37,171 bases of DNA, taken from positions 1 to 37,171 of the forward strand of contig JBCDBY010000005.1 in assembly GCA_039182715.1 (NCBI GenBank). Reading direction: 5' to 3'. This document shows, one piece after another, positions 1 through 7,480 of this stretch (its first letter is position 1; each line of letters opens with the position of its first letter). Both the position numbers and the translations under genes were made by a program. The notes below the pieces were generated by a model. That model did not search any database and was not told where the DNA came from. It worked only from the letters and a program-made list of their open reading frames with translations. The DNA is from JBCDBY01 sp039182715. GTDB taxonomy: Bacteria > Planctomycetota > PLA2.

Positions 1-948
1 ATCGCCGCCACCTTCCAGAGCAGCGGCGTCGAGGCGACCGCGGCCGACGTGCTCGCCTCCTGCGGCGTGAAGCACTCTCTTTACAACGCCTTCTCGGTGC
101 TGCTCGACGACGGCGACGAGGTCATCCTGCCCGCGCCCTACTGGGTCTCCTACCCGTCGATGGCGCAGGCCAACGGCGCCGCCATCCGCGTGGTCGATAC
201 GCGCGCCGACGGCTGCATCCTGACGCCGGCGCAACTGGAAGAGGCGATCACGCCCCGCAGCCGCCTGCTGGTGCTCGTCAGCCCCAGCAACCCGTCCGGC
301 GTCACGCACTCGCGCGAGCAGATGCGCGCGCTCATTCCGGTGCTCGAAAAGCACCCCGACCTGGTCATTCTCAGCGACGAGATCTACCGCGAGCTGGTCT
401 ACGGCGACACGGAGTTCTGCAGCTTCGCCGCCGCGTGCCCGGAACTGGTCGATCGCACGATCACGGTGCAGGGCGTCTCGAAGACCTATGCGATGACCGG
501 CTGGCGCATCGGCTACACGACCGGACCGCGCGACGTCGTGCAGGCGATGATTCGCTTCCAGTCACACACCACGTCGAACCCCACCGCGATCGCGCAGGTG
601 GCGGCCATCGCGGCGCTGACCGGACCGCGCGAGCCGATCGAGGCGATGCGGCAGGAGTTCGACAAGCGCCGCAGGCTGATGATGGCGCGCCTGCAGGAGA
701 TCGAGGGCTTCTCGCTCTTCCCGCCCAACGGCGCGTTCTACTGCTTCCCCGACATCGCCGGCGCGCTGAACGGCCGCACCGGCAACACGCCGCTGGAGTT
801 CTGCGGCAACCTGCTCGATCAGGAGCGGGTCGCGTGCGTCGCCGGTGAGGCGTTCGGAGCGGAGACGAACATCCGCTTGTCCTACGCCTGCTCCGAAGAA
901 GACATCAACGAAGGCTGCGATCGGTTGGCTCGCTTCGCTCGCGGCTAG
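1..948 (+). CDS. aspC: Aspartate aminotransferase, 5'-truncated
   Basis: PLP-dependent fold-type I aminotransferase, most likely aspartate aminotransferase (class I gamma), which moves the amino group between aspartate and 2-oxoglutarate in the cytosol. The reading frame is open from base 1, so the N-terminal ~80-100 residues lie off the window; the first in-frame GTG at 49 is internal. Family landmarks are present: a cofactor-loop region reading CGVKHSLYNAF, the substrate/PLP segment APYWVSYP, SPSNPSG, SDEIYRELVY, the Schiff-base lysine in SKTYAMTGWRIGY (codon 481-483), and the carboxylate-binding arginine in NIRLSYA near the C-terminus. It converges with the rhomboid gene across a 120-bp gap holding two hairpins. 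The family is certain; exact substrate preference (Asp versus aromatic or prephenate) cannot be set from the fragment. Confidence 0.93.
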   Translation: MAATFQSSGVEATAADVLASCGVKHSLYNAFSVLLDDGDEVILPAPYWVSYPSMAQANGAAIRVVDTRADGCILTPAQLEEAITPRSRLLVLVSPSNPSGVTHSREQMRALIPVLEKHPDLVILSDEIYRELVYGDTEFCSFAAACPELVDRTITVQGVSKTYAMTGWRIGYTTGPRDVVQAMIRFQSHTTSNPTAIAQVAAIAALTGPREPIEAMRQEFDKRRRLMMARLQEIEGFSLFPPNGAFYCFPDIAGALNGRTGNTPLEFCGNLLDQERVACVAGEAFGAETNIRLSYACSEEDINEGCDRLARFARG

Positions 949-968
949 GGGCCAGGGGCCGCGCCCGC

Positions 969-1061
969 TGATGCAAGAGGTGCATCATCTGGCGCGCGTA
1001 ACCGGCGACATGGACGCGAGATATGCGCGCCACGTGCGGAACTGATTCCGCAGTTGGCGCG
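969..1061. repeat. Two-hairpin intergenic element, copy 1
   Basis: The gap between two convergent genes holds two inverted repeats. Hairpin B (969-987) is TGATGC / GCATCA around a 7-base loop AAGAGGT. Hairpin A (1026-1061) has a perfect 7-bp inner stem (TGCGGAA/TTCCGCA, loop CTGA) extended after a 2x2 internal loop by another 7 bp (CGCGCCA/TGGCGCG). Both hairpin sequences recur at 5581-5667 in a second convergent gap. No U-run follows on either strand, so a classic intrinsic terminator is not shown; a Rho-independent-like bidirectional end or a REP-type element is inferred. Confidence 0.6.
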
Positions 1062-1068
1062 ATTCCGG

Positions 1069-2319
1069 CTAGCCACCCAGGCGTTCGAGCTCGGCGCGGG
1101 CGGTTTCGGCGATGCCGGGGGTGTCGGCGGTGTCGATCGCCTGGAGCAGGTGCTCGCGAGCGGCGGCGGGGCGGCCGAGACGGCGCGCGTAGAGAATGCC
1201 GAGGCCGAGGTGCACGCGGTCGGTGTCCTCGGAGCGCGGATAGTTCTTCAGGAAGTAGCGGAAGACCGCCGCCGCGTCGGGCGAAAAACCCTCGTCGTAC
1301 AGCCACTCGCCCAGCCGGAATACGGAGTGCTCGCGGGGGTGCGCGCCGCCCTTGCGGTTGAGCCGGCTGAAGGCGTGCGCCGCCGACTCCATGCGCCCTT
1401 CGGCGATCGCCTTCTCGAACTCGCTGCCGTGGTCCACCGGCGTGCTGTCCATCTCGCGCCAGTTCGGCTCGACCGGACCGGTGCCGGGCCGGTAGCGGTT
1501 GAAGTGATCCGGCTTCGGCACCGGTTGCTCGCCCTTGATCGAGTTGTAGGCGAGCGCCGCTACCGCGCCCGCGACGAAGCCACCGAGGTGCGCGCCATAG
1601 GCGACGTTGCTGTCCGCGCCCGCCACGAGCGGAATGATGTTCTCGATCACGACGTAGATCAACAGGATCCAGAGCGCGCGAATCGGGATGATTCCGAAGA
1701 ACGGGAAGAAGAAGAACATCTTCACGTAGTTGTTCCGGAACCAGATCAGGTAGAAGCCCAGCACACCGGAGATGGCGCCCGACGCGCCGACCAACGGCAC
1801 GAGCGAATCACCCGCCAGGAAGGCGAAGGAGAGCGTGGCCACGACACCGGTCGCGAGGTACGCGATCAGGAATCTGAGCCCGCCCAACCGGTACTCGACG
1901 TTGTCGCCGTAGATGAACAGGAACAGCATGTTCCCGAAGAGGTGCATGAGACCGCCGTGCAGGAACATGCAGAACAGCAGGGAGAGCAGACTGGGCGCGC
2001 CGGGCTGATAGCCCCACTTGAAGACGAAGAGGTCGTACTGACTGACCAGCTTCGTCTCCCACCACTCGCGCGTAATCTCCTCGCCGGGCCGAAGCGCGCC
2101 CGCTCGCCGCAGTTTCGCCTCATCTTCGCGAAGCGACGGCTCCTGCAGCTCCCACATCAGCGCGAGCCTCGCCCGCTCCTCCACGCGTTGGGCGCGCGTC
2201 AGCGGTGCGCTCTCCATCGGCATCGCGATGAAGAGGTGGACCGCCACGTTGATCCCGATCAGGATCCGCGTGACCCACTGCGGCTTCGGCGGGTTGGGGT
2301 AGTCGCCGACGGGAATCAT
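1069..2319 (-). CDS. Rhomboid family intramembrane serine protease with C-terminal TPR-like tail
   Basis: Intramembrane serine protease of the rhomboid family (416 aa), expected in the inner membrane. The catalytic dyad is visible: Ser180 in GASGAISG and His244 in YGAHLGGF. The conserved HxxxxHxxxN of TM2 is present (His121, His126, Asn130). About six membrane segments lie between residues 15 and 258, with a long loop (residues 34-108) between TM1 and TM2. Residues ~290-416 are soluble and alpha-helical with repeats resembling TPRs (e.g. AAAVFRYFLKNYPRS, AAAREHLLQAIDTADT), presumably a protein-binding tail. The ATG lies 19 bases downstream of the leuB stop, so the two genes are probably co-transcribed; AGGT five bases before the ATG is the only ribosome-site candidate. 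Confidence 0.93.
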   Translation of the reverse strand: MIPVGDYPNPPKPQWVTRILIGINVAVHLFIAMPMESAPLTRAQRVEERARLALMWELQEPSLREDEAKLRRAGALRPGEEITREWWETKLVSQYDLFVFKWGYQPGAPSLLSLLFCMFLHGGLMHLFGNMLFLFIYGDNVEYRLGGLRFLIAYLATGVVATLSFAFLAGDSLVPLVGASGAISGVLGFYLIWFRNNYVKMFFFFPFFGIIPIRALWILLIYVVIENIIPLVAGADSNVAYGAHLGGFVAGAVAALAYNSIKGEQPVPKPDHFNRYRPGTGPVEPNWREMDSTPVDHGSEFEKAIAEGRMESAAHAFSRLNRKGGAHPREHSVFRLGEWLYDEGFSPDAAAVFRYFLKNYPRSEDTDRVHLGLGILYARRLGRPAAAREHLLQAIDTADTPGIAETARAELERLGG

Positions 2320-2338
2320 GGCGACCTAACGATTCGAT

Positions 2339-3394
2339 CTAAGCCTGCGCCCGGATTTCCTCGACGATGATGTCGCCCGCCTTGTCGGTCGGCACCGCGC
2401 CCGCGCTGAGCGACGGGATCTTCTTGGTCCCGAGCGCGTTTGCGATCGCGTTCTCGACCAGCTGCGCGCCGTCGTTCTCGCCGAGGAAGTCGAGCATCAT
2501 CAGAACGGCGTTGATCGTCGCGACCGGGCACGCCTTGTTCTGGCCCTTGTACTTGGGCGCCGAGCCGTGGATCGGCTCGAACATCGAGACCTGGCCCGGG
2601 TGGATGTTGCCGGACGCGGCGATGCCGAGGCCGCCCTGCAGCATCGCGCCGAGGTCGGTGATGATGTCGCCGAACAGGTTGTCCGTGACGACCACGTCGA
2701 ACCAGTCGGGGTTCTTCACCATCCACATGCAGGCGGCATCGATGTACGCGTGGTCGGTGTCGATGCCGGCGTGCTCGCCGGAGACCTTCTCGAAGGTGCG
2801 CGTCCAGAGGTCCATCGGGCGGATCGCGTTGGCCTTGTCGACCAGCGTGACGCGGTTCTGCTTCTTGCGCCGCTCCGCCTGCTCGAACGCATAGCGGATG
2901 ACGCGTTCGGTGCCGGACTGCGTCCATACCATGTTGCAGATCGCGACCTCGTTATCGGTCTCCTTCTTCATGATGCCGCCGAGGCCCACGTAGGCACCCT
3001 CGGTGTTCTCGCGCACCACCGCCATGTCGATCTGCGCCGGCGTCACGCCCTTGAGCGGGCAGAGATGCTCCGCGTAGAGCTTGATCGGACGCAGGTTGAC
3101 GTAGAGATCGAGCCCGAATCGGACACCCGCGATGATCGCGCGCTCCAGCAGGCCGGTCTCCACGCGCGGGTCGCCGATCGCGCCGAGCAGGATCGCGTCG
3201 TGATCCTTCATCGCGCGCAGCGCGGAGTCGGGGAACGTCTCGCCGGTCTTCAGGTAGTGCTCGGCGCCGTAGGGATACGTCTCGAGCTTGTACTGGAATC
3301 CGGTGGCGGCGGCGACGGCTTCGAGGACCTTGAGGCCCTCGCGGACCACCTCCTCGCCGATCCCGTCGCCGGGAAGGACGGCGATCGTTTTCAT
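2339..3394 (-). CDS. leuB: 3-isopropylmalate dehydrogenase
   Basis: NAD-dependent beta-decarboxylating dehydrogenase (351 aa) of the isocitrate/isopropylmalate dehydrogenase family; the likely reaction is oxidation of (2R,3S)-3-isopropylmalate to 2-oxoisocaproate in leucine synthesis, in the cytosol. Visible features: N-terminal LPGDGIGEEV, GAIGDPR, the LDLYVNLRPI substrate segment, VVRENTEGAY, the lysine of VTLVDKANAIR, metal-binding aspartates in VVTDNLFGDIITDLGA, and the nucleotide-binding FEPIHGSAPKYKGQ. Tartrate or other dehydrogenases of the same fold cannot be fully excluded because no other leu gene is in view. A TATAGT box (3406-3411) lies 11 bases upstream of the ATG, within the 17-base gap after the preceding small gene. 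The rhomboid gene follows 19 bases downstream. Confidence 0.88.
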   Translation of the reverse strand: MKTIAVLPGDGIGEEVVREGLKVLEAVAAATGFQYKLETYPYGAEHYLKTGETFPDSALRAMKDHDAILLGAIGDPRVETGLLERAIIAGVRFGLDLYVNLRPIKLYAEHLCPLKGVTPAQIDMAVVRENTEGAYVGLGGIMKKETDNEVAICNMVWTQSGTERVIRYAFEQAERRKKQNRVTLVDKANAIRPMDLWTRTFEKVSGEHAGIDTDHAYIDAACMWMVKNPDWFDVVVTDNLFGDIITDLGAMLQGGLGIAASGNIHPGQVSMFEPIHGSAPKYKGQNKACPVATINAVLMMLDFLGENDGAQLVENAIANALGTKKIPSLSAGAVPTDKAGDIIVEEIRAQA

Positions 3395-3405
3395 GAAGAG
3401 CGCGG

Positions 3406-3411
3406 ACTATA
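3406..3411 (-). promoter_or_regulatory. -10 box (TATAGT) for leuB
   Basis: TATAGT on the minus strand ends 11 bases before the leuB ATG. A start site about 7 bases downstream of the box would leave a leader of only ~4 bases. No convincing -35 hexamer is seen at 16-18 bp. Part of the recurrent near-leaderless pattern in this window. Confidence 0.5.
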
Positions 3412-3690
3412 TCAGCGCTCGCTGGCGGGGCCCACTTCCGGTGCGACGAAGAAGGACTCGACAAGCCACACCTGCCGCAAAAGGCCGATGTACGCGTGCG
3501 TTTCGTCGACGCCGCGCGCCTTGTAGAACCCGCGCTCCGGGTGGTACGCCTCGCGAACGGAACCGCGCTGATCGTCGATACCGCTGAAGATGCGATAGCC
3601 GCGATCCTCGAGGTTCGCGCGCAACGCAGCCGGTGCCAGGCTGCCGATCTCCGCTTCGATCCAGCGGGCGAATCCCTCTCGAACGCTCAT
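3412..3690 (-). CDS. Small conserved-looking hypothetical protein
   Basis: A 92-residue soluble protein that I do not recognise. The ATG at 3690 (MSVREGFARWIEAEIGSL) is preferred over further upstream codons because a CATAAT promoter box ends 7 bases before it. The sequence has an amphipathic N-terminal helix, then a mixed segment with RGYRIFSGIDD, an aromatic-rich YHPERGFYKARG, and ends in WLVESFFVAPEVG. There is no signal peptide or membrane segment. It lies 17 bases upstream of leuB on the same strand and so may head a leuB-rhomboid unit, although leuB also has its own -10 box. It could be a small enzyme subunit or regulator; nothing visible decides. Confidence 0.65.
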   Translation of the reverse strand: MSVREGFARWIEAEIGSLAPAALRANLEDRGYRIFSGIDDQRGSVREAYHPERGFYKARGVDETHAYIGLLRQVWLVESFFVAPEVGPASER

Positions 3691-3697
3691 GGCGCGC

Positions 3698-3703
3698 ATT
3701 ATG
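3698..3703 (-). promoter_or_regulatory. -10 box (CATAAT) for the 3412-3690 gene
   Basis: CATAAT on the minus strand, followed by 7 bases (GCGCGCC) and the ATG at 3690. It keeps the two most conserved -10 positions (A2, T6). The spacing implies a leaderless or nearly leaderless transcript. Confidence 0.5.
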
Positions 3704-3791
3704 GGATTCGAACACGCCCCAACGCGAGCGATCAAAACTCAAATCGCGAGTCTATTTCATGTTGAGGCGTTCAGTTTTCGGGACGGACGCG

Positions 3792-4580
3792 CTATTCGTT
3801 GCGAAAGTCCGCCGTTCGCTTCTCCAGGAACGCCTTCATGCCCTCGCGCATGTCCGCCGTGCTGGAGATCAGGCCGAAGAGGTTCGCTTCGTACCACAGC
3901 GCCTCGTCCATCGGCAGCGAGCGCCCCTTGAGCGCCGCCTCGATCGCGTAGCGCACGGCGATCGGCCCGTTCGCGGCGATGGTGTCGGCCATCTTGTGCG
4001 CCTCGTCCATCAGCGTGTCGGCCGGATAGACGTGGTTGACGAGCCCGAGCGACTGCGCCTCCTCCGCCTTCACGTGGCGGCCGGTCGCGAGCAGCTCGAG
4101 CGCGGGGCCGAGACCGATCACGCGCGGCAGCCGCTGCGTGCCGCCGAAGCCGGGCACGATGCCGAGCGTGACCTCGGGCAGGCCGACGCGCGCGGCGTCG
4201 GACGCGAGGCGGATGTGACACGCGAGCGCCAGCTCCAGACCGCCCCCGAACGCGAAGCCGTTGATCGCCGCGATGACCGGGCAGGGGAACGACTCGATGC
4301 GGTCGCACAGCTCCTGGCCGAGGCGCGCACGCGCCTTCGCCTCGAGCGGCCCCTGCTCGGCAAGCTCGGCAATGTCGGCGCCGGCCACGAAGGACGGGCG
4401 CTTCGCCTCGCCGCCGGTCAGGATGACGGCGCGAAGCTCGCCGTCGCCGGCGAGATCGGTAAAGGCTTTGGTCAGTTCGATCAGCGTCGCGTCGTTGAGC
4501 GCGTTCAGCTTGTCGGGGCGCGCGATGGAAATCTCGGCGCGGGCGCCCTCCCGCGCGACCTGGATGTTCTCGAATGCCAT
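3792..4580 (-). CDS. Enoyl-CoA hydratase/isomerase (crotonase) family protein
   Basis: A 262-residue crotonase-family enzyme, full length for the family, expected to hydrate trans-2-enoyl-CoA (or a related acyl-CoA) in fatty-acid or amino-acid degradation in the cytosol. Both hydratase catalytic glutamates are present: Glu116 in FGGGLELALACH and Glu136 in GLPEVTLGIVPGFGGTQRLPR. The oxyanion-hole segment SFVAGADI (residues 63-70) and the CoA-binding N-terminal ARPDKLNALN are also clear. It stands alone on its strand; its start is divergent from the zinc-ribbon gene. TACCCT (4587-4592) ends 6 bases before the ATG, consistent with a leaderless transcript. The exact acyl-CoA substrate is unknown. 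Confidence 0.92.
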   Translation of the reverse strand: MAFENIQVAREGARAEISIARPDKLNALNDATLIELTKAFTDLAGDGELRAVILTGGEAKRPSFVAGADIAELAEQGPLEAKARARLGQELCDRIESFPCPVIAAINGFAFGGGLELALACHIRLASDAARVGLPEVTLGIVPGFGGTQRLPRVIGLGPALELLATGRHVKAEEAQSLGLVNHVYPADTLMDEAHKMADTIAANGPIAVRYAIEAALKGRSLPMDEALWYEANLFGLISSTADMREGMKAFLEKRTADFRNE

Positions 4581-4586
4581 ACGGCA

Positions 4587-4592
4587 AGGGTA
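4587..4592 (-). promoter_or_regulatory. -10 box (TACCCT) for the crotonase gene
   Basis: Minus-strand TACCCT followed by six bases (TGCCGT) and then the ATG at 4580. It fits the TANNNT consensus and the near-zero leader seen at other starts here. Confidence 0.45.
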
Positions 4593-4651
4593 CGCCGGGC
4601 CTCCCGAAATCCGATCAAGTTCGCAGTGGTTCAGGTCGATACGGGGGCACG

Positions 4652-5557
4652 ATGCTGGTCAAGTGCGTCTGTGCCAACTGTGGGCACTCGTTTCTGACCG
4701 ACGACCAGGCAGGGGATCTCACCTGCCCGCGTTGCGGCTATGTAAACGACAACGCGTCCGGAGGCGGATTCCCGGTGGAGCCGGCGCCCGACCACGGTGC
4801 GCTGCCCCCCGAGTTCCAGCCGGAGCCGGAGTTCAACCACGGCGCGCCCGAGCCGGCGTTTGCGCCCCCCAGCGGGTTCGACCCCAAGTCGCCCCCGCCC
4901 CTCTTCATGTCCTGGGACCGCATGTTCCGCGGCATGTTCTTCGGCGGCATCCTGACGCTCAGCCTCGGCGCGGCGCTTGGCGCGGCCCTGGCCGCCACCG
5001 GCCTCGTGATTCCCGGCGTGGCGGCGCTGCTCATGGCGCTCGGCGCCGGCGCGGCGACGCGGCACGGGCTCGGCGGCCGCACCGCGCTGCGCACCCGGGG
5101 GTTCGCCATCTCCGCGATCATCGTCGTGGTGCTGGTCGGCTACCTCGGCATCATCGGCGGCTCGTGGATGGTCGAGCGCTTCACCGGCACGCGGGCCGCG
5201 CAGACGCGCGAGGATCTGAGCGCCGGCAAGGTGCAGCTCGCCTCGCAGCTCGCCCGCGCCCGCAAGATGACCGACGTCAAGAGCGCGGCCATCCTCGAGG
5301 CGAAGTTCGAGCAGGCGGAAAAGCTCGAAAAGCTGACCGACGCGCAGATCGAGGACTACCTCTGGACCCAGCAGGCGCAGTTCAACCAGCCGCTGGTCGC
5401 CTACGCCAAGGTCAAGCTCACGCAGGGCGACCTGCTGAAGCTGGGCGCCGACAAACCGCCGGTGCGCGCGCCGAAGCATGCCCCGATCGCCATCGCGGGC
5501 GTCGAGCTGCTGCTCGCGATGCTGATCGCCTACCAGGGCGTGAAGTCGAAGCGGTAG
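4652..5557 (+). CDS. Zinc-ribbon membrane protein of unknown function
   Basis: A 301-residue protein. The N-terminus is a zinc ribbon: CANCG at residues ~7-11 and CPRCGY about 20 residues later, matching the zf-ribbon/MJ0042-type domain found on many envelope proteins. A Pro/Gly-rich linker (to about residue 80) follows, then hydrophobic segments (FFGGILTLSLGAALGAALAA, VIPGVAALLMALGAGAA, ISAIIVVVLVGYLGIIGG), a charged helical region with repeated KLEKLTDAQIE-like text, and a final membrane helix (IAGVELLLAMLIAYQGV) with a basic end. The ATG at 4652 is chosen because the zinc ribbon begins directly there; the longer frame from 4574 would overlap the divergent crotonase start. Function unknown; a membrane scaffold or sensor is possible. 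Confidence 0.82.
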   Translation: MLVKCVCANCGHSFLTDDQAGDLTCPRCGYVNDNASGGGFPVEPAPDHGALPPEFQPEPEFNHGAPEPAFAPPSGFDPKSPPPLFMSWDRMFRGMFFGGILTLSLGAALGAALAATGLVIPGVAALLMALGAGAATRHGLGGRTALRTRGFAISAIIVVVLVGYLGIIGGSWMVERFTGTRAAQTREDLSAGKVQLASQLARARKMTDVKSAAILEAKFEQAEKLEKLTDAQIEDYLWTQQAQFNQPLVAYAKVKLTQGDLLKLGADKPPVRAPKHAPIAIAGVELLLAMLIAYQGVKSKR

Positions 5558-5562
5558 GCCCG

Positions 5563-5667
5563 ACGGCCGACGCGGAGAAAGTGCGGGATTGATTCCGCAC
5601 CCGTGCGGCCGTAATCCCCTTCCCCGTCTCGCGTTACGACCACGAGCTGATGGAAGAGGTGCATCAG
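5563..5667. repeat. Two-hairpin intergenic element, copy 2
   Basis: Second occurrence of the hairpin pair, again between convergent genes. Hairpin A' has the inner stem GTGCGGGA/TTCCGCAC (5581-5600, one G-T pair, loop TTGA) with outer CGGCCG arms (5563-5611). Hairpin B' is CTGATG/CATCAG (5647-5667) around a GAAGAGGTG loop and overlaps the stop codon of the small minus-strand gene. The B motif is 18/19 identical to copy 1 and the A motif 17/19 identical, both in the same orientation, but the order along the chromosome is swapped (B-A in copy 1, A-B here). Confidence 0.55.
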
Positions 5668-5915
5668 GAGTGCTTCATGCGGTCGAGGGCTTCGCGGACT
5701 TCGGCCTCGGTGGCGTGCTGGAGGTTGGTGCCCAGCTTCTTCAGGCTGTGCTGAAAGCGCTCGACCTGTTCCTGCATCGTCTCGTGGGTCTCGCGGGAGC
5801 CCCCGAGGAGCGCGAAATCGTCGCCCTTCGTGATGTGGGTGTGCCCGTCCGGGTCCTCGTCGAGGCCCAGACCCAGCAGGATGCGCATGTCGCGCGGGTC
5901 GCGTCGATCGGCCAT
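5664..5915 (-). CDS. Small hypothetical protein
   Basis: An 83-residue acidic, helical cytosolic protein that I do not recognise. The ATG at 5915 (MADRRDPRDMRILLGLGLDE) is preferred; a GTG at 5939 would add eight residues. The C-terminal half looks like a long helix with heptad spacing (ETMQEQVERFQHSLKKLG, then ATEAEVREALDRMKHS). A short AGGT stands before the ATG. The stop codon lies inside a hairpin of the repeated intergenic element. It is divergent from the lipoprotein gene at 6037. Its codon bias matches the neighbours and the frame is uninterrupted, so I take it as real, but no function is visible. Confidence 0.6.
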   Translation of the reverse strand: MADRRDPRDMRILLGLGLDEDPDGHTHITKGDDFALLGGSRETHETMQEQVERFQHSLKKLGTNLQHATEAEVREALDRMKHS

Positions 5916-6007
5916 ATCTACCTGTTCGAAACCTAGCACACCCTGGACTCTTTACCCTTTCGGGTGTCATCCGGAGTCTCTACGATCCATTCACCTTGTG
6001 TTTGGGG

Positions 6008-6036
6008 GCCCCAATCGGGGCGAAAGGAGACGACGT
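6008..6036 (+). promoter_or_regulatory. Leader hairpin and strong Shine-Dalgarno of the 6037 lipoprotein
   Basis: A 5-bp hairpin GCCCC/GGGGC (6008-6021, loop AATC) is followed by AAAGGAGA (6023-6030), a near-perfect ribosome-binding site, six bases before the ATG. This is one of only two strong Shine-Dalgarno sequences seen in the window and shows that the gene has a conventional 5' leader. The promoter itself is not clear. Confidence 0.6.
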
Positions 6037-7443
6037 ATGAAGCGGATCGGTACCGCACTGGCACTTTTCGCGGTGCTCATGATGGGGACCGGATGTGGGG
6101 GCGGAAGCGACGACCCCGTCGATGCCCTGGGCCAGCTCACCAACTGCACGGGCGACGGCATCGCCTTCCTGACCGGCCTCATCGCGACGGCCGGCGTGCT
6201 GGGCGAGCTGATCGAGGACGACGCGCAGCAGAACCCGGCGATCACCATCACGGAGGTCGTGGGCAACCCGCTCGCGTTCGACTACGAGATCCAGCTCGAC
6301 ATCGACGGCGACGGCCTCAATGAGACCACCATCACGGGCCGCGCGACGTTCAGCGAAGACCCGACCGACGGCATCGCCAACGGCGCGACGGCGGTCGTGA
6401 CCTTCAACATCAGCGGCACCGAGGACCGCGCGGGCGGCGGCACGCTGAACCTCGAGTTCGGAAGCGGCGACGAGCTGTCGGTGTACGGCGCGGGCAGCCT
6501 CGATCTCGACGGCGACTGCGAGTTCGACTTCAACATCGATCAGAACACCGCGCTCACCTTCGGGTTCAGTGGCGGCATCCCCGCCATCAGCCTCGGCGGC
6601 GCGCAGCTCTTCGGTGTCATCGGCGTCGCCACCTCGGTGGGTGCCAACGACCTGGAGGCCTCCGTCACGCTGGCGCAGAACAGCAACGACATCACCGCTT
6701 CGGGCGTCTCGCTCAACGGCGCGCCGGTCGAAGACTTCAACTTCTCGCTGCCGATCGACGAGGAGACCGTGTTCGGTCTGCTCTTCTGCTCGATCCTCCA
6801 GGTCGAGGGCGCCTTCTCGCTCATCGACGAGATCCTCGACGCCCTCGAGGCGGAGATCACCGACGGGACCTACGAGAACGGCACGGCGACCTTCACGCCG
6901 ACCGGCCTGACGTCGTTCAGCTTCTCGATCACCTTCAACGGCAACGAGGTGTTCGAGGACGGCGACACCGTCATGGGGACCGTCACCCTCAACGCGATTC
7001 CGGCTCCCAACTCGACGATCACCGCGACGATCACGTTCGACTCCAGCCTGACGGTCGAATCCGACGTCTCGGCATTCAGCGTGTCGACCTCGCAGTCCGC
7101 ACCGCTGGTCGTGACGATCGCGCTCGGCCAGACCCTCGACGTGCTGAACGGCGAGCTCTACGGCACGATCAACTCGTCGCTGACCGGCGACAGCGAAGGC
7201 GAGAGCTGCACCGGCCGGATCACGATTCCGCAGGAGACGGCGCTCGAGTTCGACATCGACGAGGAGGACGACGACGGCATCTTCGACGAGCTCGAGGGTG
7301 GCGCGCTGACGATCCTCACCGACCTGGACGGCGACACGCTGCGGTTCAGCCTCGGCGTCGTCGATGGGTTCGACGTCCTGTTGATCGCCTACGTCAACGG
7401 CATCCCGATCCCGGGCGAGCTGATCTTCGGCTTCCTGAACTAG
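6037..7443 (+). CDS. Secreted lipoprotein with beta-rich repeats and EF-hand-like loops
   Basis: A 468-residue predicted lipoprotein. The signal peptide MKRIGTALALFAVLMMGTGC ends in a cysteine followed by GGGSDD; the residues before the cysteine (GTG) are an atypical lipobox. The mature part is acidic and rich in Thr, Ser, Gly and short beta strands. Calcium-loop-like motifs recur: DIDGDGLNE, DLDGDCEFD, DLDGDTLRF. I know no named domain for it. A second lipoprotein at 20878 shares the layout (short lipopeptide with CGGG, a DLDGNG loop, a CxFEFDF segment), so the two look like distant paralogs. A strong Shine-Dalgarno site and a strong terminator frame it as a monocistronic, probably well-expressed gene. 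The outer-membrane or surface location is inferred. Confidence 0.85.
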   Translation: MKRIGTALALFAVLMMGTGCGGGSDDPVDALGQLTNCTGDGIAFLTGLIATAGVLGELIEDDAQQNPAITITEVVGNPLAFDYEIQLDIDGDGLNETTITGRATFSEDPTDGIANGATAVVTFNISGTEDRAGGGTLNLEFGSGDELSVYGAGSLDLDGDCEFDFNIDQNTALTFGFSGGIPAISLGGAQLFGVIGVATSVGANDLEASVTLAQNSNDITASGVSLNGAPVEDFNFSLPIDEETVFGLLFCSILQVEGAFSLIDEILDALEAEITDGTYENGTATFTPTGLTSFSFSITFNGNEVFEDGDTVMGTVTLNAIPAPNSTITATITFDSSLTVESDVSAFSVSTSQSAPLVVTIALGQTLDVLNGELYGTINSSLTGDSEGESCTGRITIPQETALEFDIDEEDDDGIFDELEGGALTILTDLDGDTLRFSLGVVDGFDVLLIAYVNGIPIPGELIFGFLN

Positions 7444-7449
7444 CTTTCC

Positions 7450-7479
7450 AAAGGGGGCGCGGGCAACCGCGCCCCTTTT
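7450..7479. terminator. Intrinsic terminator shared by two convergent genes
   Basis: A 13-bp stem (AAAGGGGGCGCGG paired with CCGCGCCCCTTTT, one G-T pair) with loop GCAA, ending in TTTT on the plus strand and, read on the minus strand, flanked by the complementary A/T run. It begins 7 bases after the 6037-7443 stop and lies directly before the stop of the convergent gene at 7481, so it can serve both. Confidence 0.9.
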
Positions 7480-7480
7480 G

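Noticed and set aside
3698..3722. tRNA-like T-arm sequence (GTTCGAATCCC on the minus strand) followed by GCGCGCCA
   Set aside because: The bases flanking TTCGAAT do not form a T-stem, no matching 5' acceptor strand lies 45-70 bases upstream, and the one stem-loop resembling an anticodon arm lacks U33. The CATAAT inside it fits a promoter box better.
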